Source: CAWHNT01 sp963830775
GTDB taxonomy: Bacteria > Pseudomonadota > Alphaproteobacteria > Geminicoccales > Geminicoccaceae
DNA: 24,406 nt
Assembly (NCBI GenBank): GCA_963830775.1
Contig: CAWHNT010000010.1
Location: 1-24,406 of the forward strand
Direction of reading: 5' to 3'
The notes beneath the pieces were generated by a model. That model saw nothing but the letters and a program-made list of their open reading frames with translations, did no database searches and was not told the origin of the DNA. The position numbers were made by a program, and so were the translations under genes. Of the stretch, positions 24,236-24,406 are shown one piece after another; position 1 is the first letter of the stretch, and every line of letters begins with the position of its first letter.

Positions 24236-24406
24236 GCAAGGCTTTCGCTGGGGTTCAATCCCTTACAGGTTCCTCACCCCGGCTTCGTATGTGCAATCGT
24301 GGCGTTCAATAGGACGAACCTCGCCGGAGCCATCCACCTTCAGTCAGGCTACCACTGCTCCATCGACACCGCTGAAGGGGCCAGTTCCTGGCTCTGCGTC
24401 AGGGCA
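24236..24406. other. Right-edge region without an assignable feature
   Basis: 171 bp of less GC-biased DNA after the MFS stop. An open forward frame from about 24299 to the edge encodes a peptide with no motif I recognise. The segment GCTGGGGT with ACCCCGGC about 30 bases later could pair imperfectly, but there is no T-run. I see no tRNA, repeat or terminator that I would defend. Confidence 0.3.

Noticed and set aside
24251..24262. GGGTTCAATCCC resembling a tRNA T-arm
   Set aside because: No acceptor, D or anticodon stems can be built around it on either strand.

Overview
The window is GC-rich, with G or C in most third codon positions. Its gene content suggests an alphaproteobacterium, perhaps of the Rhodospirillales or Geminicoccales type: fused AfuB-like permease, a caspase homologue with a Tyr/Ser pair in place of His/Cys, and several solute-import cassettes. 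This placement is inference; no rRNA or tRNA gene is visible to support it.

Layout. (1) 1-427: left edge with a doubtful partial reverse-strand ORF and the leader of the first operon. (2) 428-5637, + strand: a complete peptide/nickel-type ABC importer (binding protein, two permeases, and an ATPase that looks like one polypeptide with two nucleotide-binding domains). (3) 5580-11493, - strand: a tight operon read as amidase, a chimeric binding-protein/permease, a sugar-type double ATPase and a class III aminotransferase. (4) 11671-15027, + strand: a secreted pseudo-caspase with Ig-like repeats, then an OmpA-like lipoprotein. (5) 15088-17977, + strand: a histidine-phosphatase-fold protein and an inositol-monophosphatase-like protein, now separated by a complete IS4-type insertion sequence with 13-bp inverted repeats and an 8-bp target duplication. 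(6) 17961-22827, - strand: an AfuABC-like importer (binding protein, double-length permease, ATPase) with a NUDIX hydrolase gene at its end. (7) 23064-24235, + strand: a divergent MFS transporter. (8) 24236-24406: nothing assignable.

How the genes may work together. Regions 5 and 6 face each other and look like an uptake-and-hydrolysis set for phosphorylated organic compounds: the binding protein lacks the adjacent tyrosines of ferric-binding proteins, and three phosphoester or pyrophosphate hydrolases sit beside it. Region 3 looks like uptake and breakdown of an amide- or amine-containing solute. Region 4 looks like an envelope-associated pair of unknown job.

Main caution. Eight genes are broken by frameshifts, and all twelve breaks that I could place can be repaired by removing one base that duplicates its neighbour. 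A bias this uniform points to single-base insertion errors in the sequence rather than to decay, so I give frameshifted genes as joined loci. The in-frame loss that fuses a truncated binding protein to a permease (8516-9952) is different in kind and is the most unusual single gene structure here.
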